A DNA stretch of 7,248 nt from a bacterium. Its GTDB lineage: Bacteria > CSSED10-310 > JAJRTK01. The stretch's first letter is position 1. Every line of letters starts with the position of its first letter. Location: NCBI GenBank assembly GCA_024278345.1, contig JAJRTK010000218.1, positions 1 to 7,248 on the forward strand, read 5' to 3'. Made by a program: the position numbers and the translations under genes. This document shows positions 6,614 to 7,248 of the stretch, in pieces. The notes below the pieces were generated by a model that was not told the origin of the DNA, did not search any database, and saw nothing but the letters and a program-made list of their open reading frames with translations.

Positions 6614-6997
6614 ATGCGTGAAAAGCGAAGGTATTTTCGTGAGAAACTCCTCCAACCAGCCAGAATCGAATTCGACAACAAGGAGCCCAGCGGATTCATC
6701 TCCCACGGATCCTACGACGCATTCATCGTCGATCTCAGCATGAACGGAGCCTACCTCTTGAGCCCCGTAGCTGTCGATCCTGGAAGGCGGATTGCCCTTG
6801 AGATCCGGTCACAAAACGGTCTCCCTGGATTTCGTTTGCCCGCCAAGGTTGTGCGCTGTACAAGACGAGACAAGAATGACGCCGTACCCTTCGGCATCGC
6901 CATCCAGTTGGAAGAGGATCGGCGAGAGCTGGCCGCTCTTTTGGCCCAGCATATCCTTGAGCTGTACCGCACCGTTCTTCAGTCGCACATGAACTAG
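6614..6997 (+). CDS. PilZ-domain protein, 127 aa
   Basis: This is a small single-domain PilZ protein, a predicted cytoplasmic receptor for the second messenger c-di-GMP. Both ligand signatures are present: RxxxR as R5-R6-Y7-F8-R9 and DxSxxG as DLSMNG (D40, S42, G45). The following beta strands fit the PilZ barrel: AYLLSP, IALEIRS, FRLPAKVVRCTRR and PFGIAIQLEE. The C-terminal helix (residues 101-122, RRELAALLAQHILELYR) is common in the family. No membrane segment or second domain is visible, so it probably acts by binding a partner, for instance in motility, surface attachment or exopolysaccharide control; the partner is unknown. The open frame extends upstream to 6305, but that part crosses the inserted element and has no domain. 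The ATG at 6614 starts MREKRRYFR as typical PilZ proteins do. Its ribosome site is weak (GAAGAAAA). Confidence 0.9.
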   Translation: MREKRRYFREKLLQPARIEFDNKEPSGFISHGSYDAFIVDLSMNGAYLLSPVAVDPGRRIALEIRSQNGLPGFRLPAKVVRCTRRDKNDAVPFGIAIQLEEDRRELAALLAQHILELYRTVLQSHMN

Positions 6998-7182
6998 TCT
7001 GAAAGCCCCAACGCCTTTTGGGCAAAGGGCAGTCGCCAGGGGTGATGAGAAGCCGGTAGCTGCGGCTCGATGGCCGCCGACAGAAGCGGAACGCAACGCC
7101 AAAAGACGGGTATCCACGCAAAGCGGGACAATGGGTCGCGGAAAAAAAACTTGGCATCGGGCAGCGCCGCGCTCCGCTCGGC

Positions 7183-7248
7183 GGGTCACGTTTGCGTGAC
7201 TCGAAGGGTCACGTTTGCGTGACTCGAAGGGTCACGTTTGCGTGACTC
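7183..7248. repeat. Tandem 23-bp palindromic units running off the right edge
   Basis: The unit GGGTCACGTTTGCGTGACTC plus GAA begins at 7183, 7206 and 7229; the third copy reaches the window end after 20 bases. All visible copies are identical. Within each unit GTCACG and CGTGAC form a perfect 6-bp stem around a TTTG loop, extending to 8 bp with one G-T wobble. The 23-bp period is not a multiple of three, so it is not protein coding. The array length, and any link to the PilZ gene ending at 6997, cannot be judged from here. Confidence 0.85.

Noticed and set aside
7003-7026. Possible terminator after the PilZ gene (CCCAA and TTGGG arms)
   Set aside because: The stem is short with a bulge and no T-run follows on the plus strand.
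7183-7248. CRISPR repeat-spacer start at the right edge
   Set aside because: The units are separated by only three constant bases (GAA), leaving no room for spacers.

Overview
The window comes from a GC-rich, diderm-type bacterium. It holds four protein genes: a secreted repeat-rich surface protein (minus strand, cut by the left edge), an alkaline-phosphatase-superfamily enzyme (plus), a HyuA-type hydantoinase/oxoprolinase subunit (minus) and a small PilZ protein (plus). Its phylum cannot be fixed from the sequence. From memory, the hairpin repeat at 6431-6584 resembles small dispersed repeats common in Verrucomicrobia and Planctomycetes, so a PVC-group bacterium is my best guess. None of the genes is ribosomal or another clear phylogenetic marker.

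Layout. 1-2203 (minus): a 734-codon open reading frame running off the left edge, with a signal peptide, an N-terminal globular region and a central array built from two modules of 23 and 30 residues. The long plus-strand open frames over it are shadows of these repeats. 2204-2799: a divergent intergenic region with a promoter-like site for the minus-strand gene and a lone copy of a transposon-like end at 2456-2479. 2800-4242 (plus): a metal-dependent phosphatase/phosphodiesterase with the complete ligand set. 4188-6119 (minus): HyuA-type protein, converging on the phosphatase gene and overlapping its 3' end by 55 bp. 6120-6613: a divergent intergenic region with a promoter-like site and two 15-bp direct repeats 33 bp apart in front of hyuA, an imperfect palindrome, and a 154-bp non-autonomous mobile element bounded by an 8-bp target duplication. 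6614-6997 (plus): PilZ protein with both c-di-GMP signature motifs. 7183-7248: tandem 23-bp hairpin-forming units running off the right edge.

The genes do not form an operon: every neighbouring pair is divergent or convergent. No shared pathway is evident. The repeat protein probably acts at the cell surface, the PilZ protein probably senses c-di-GMP, and the two enzymes have no visible partner genes; in particular no hyuB is present. I see no CRISPR array, tRNA, rRNA, phage module or defence system. The most unusual content is the small repeats: the element with intact target duplication just upstream of the PilZ gene, its second end near 2456, the paired sites before hyuA, and the palindromic array at the right edge.
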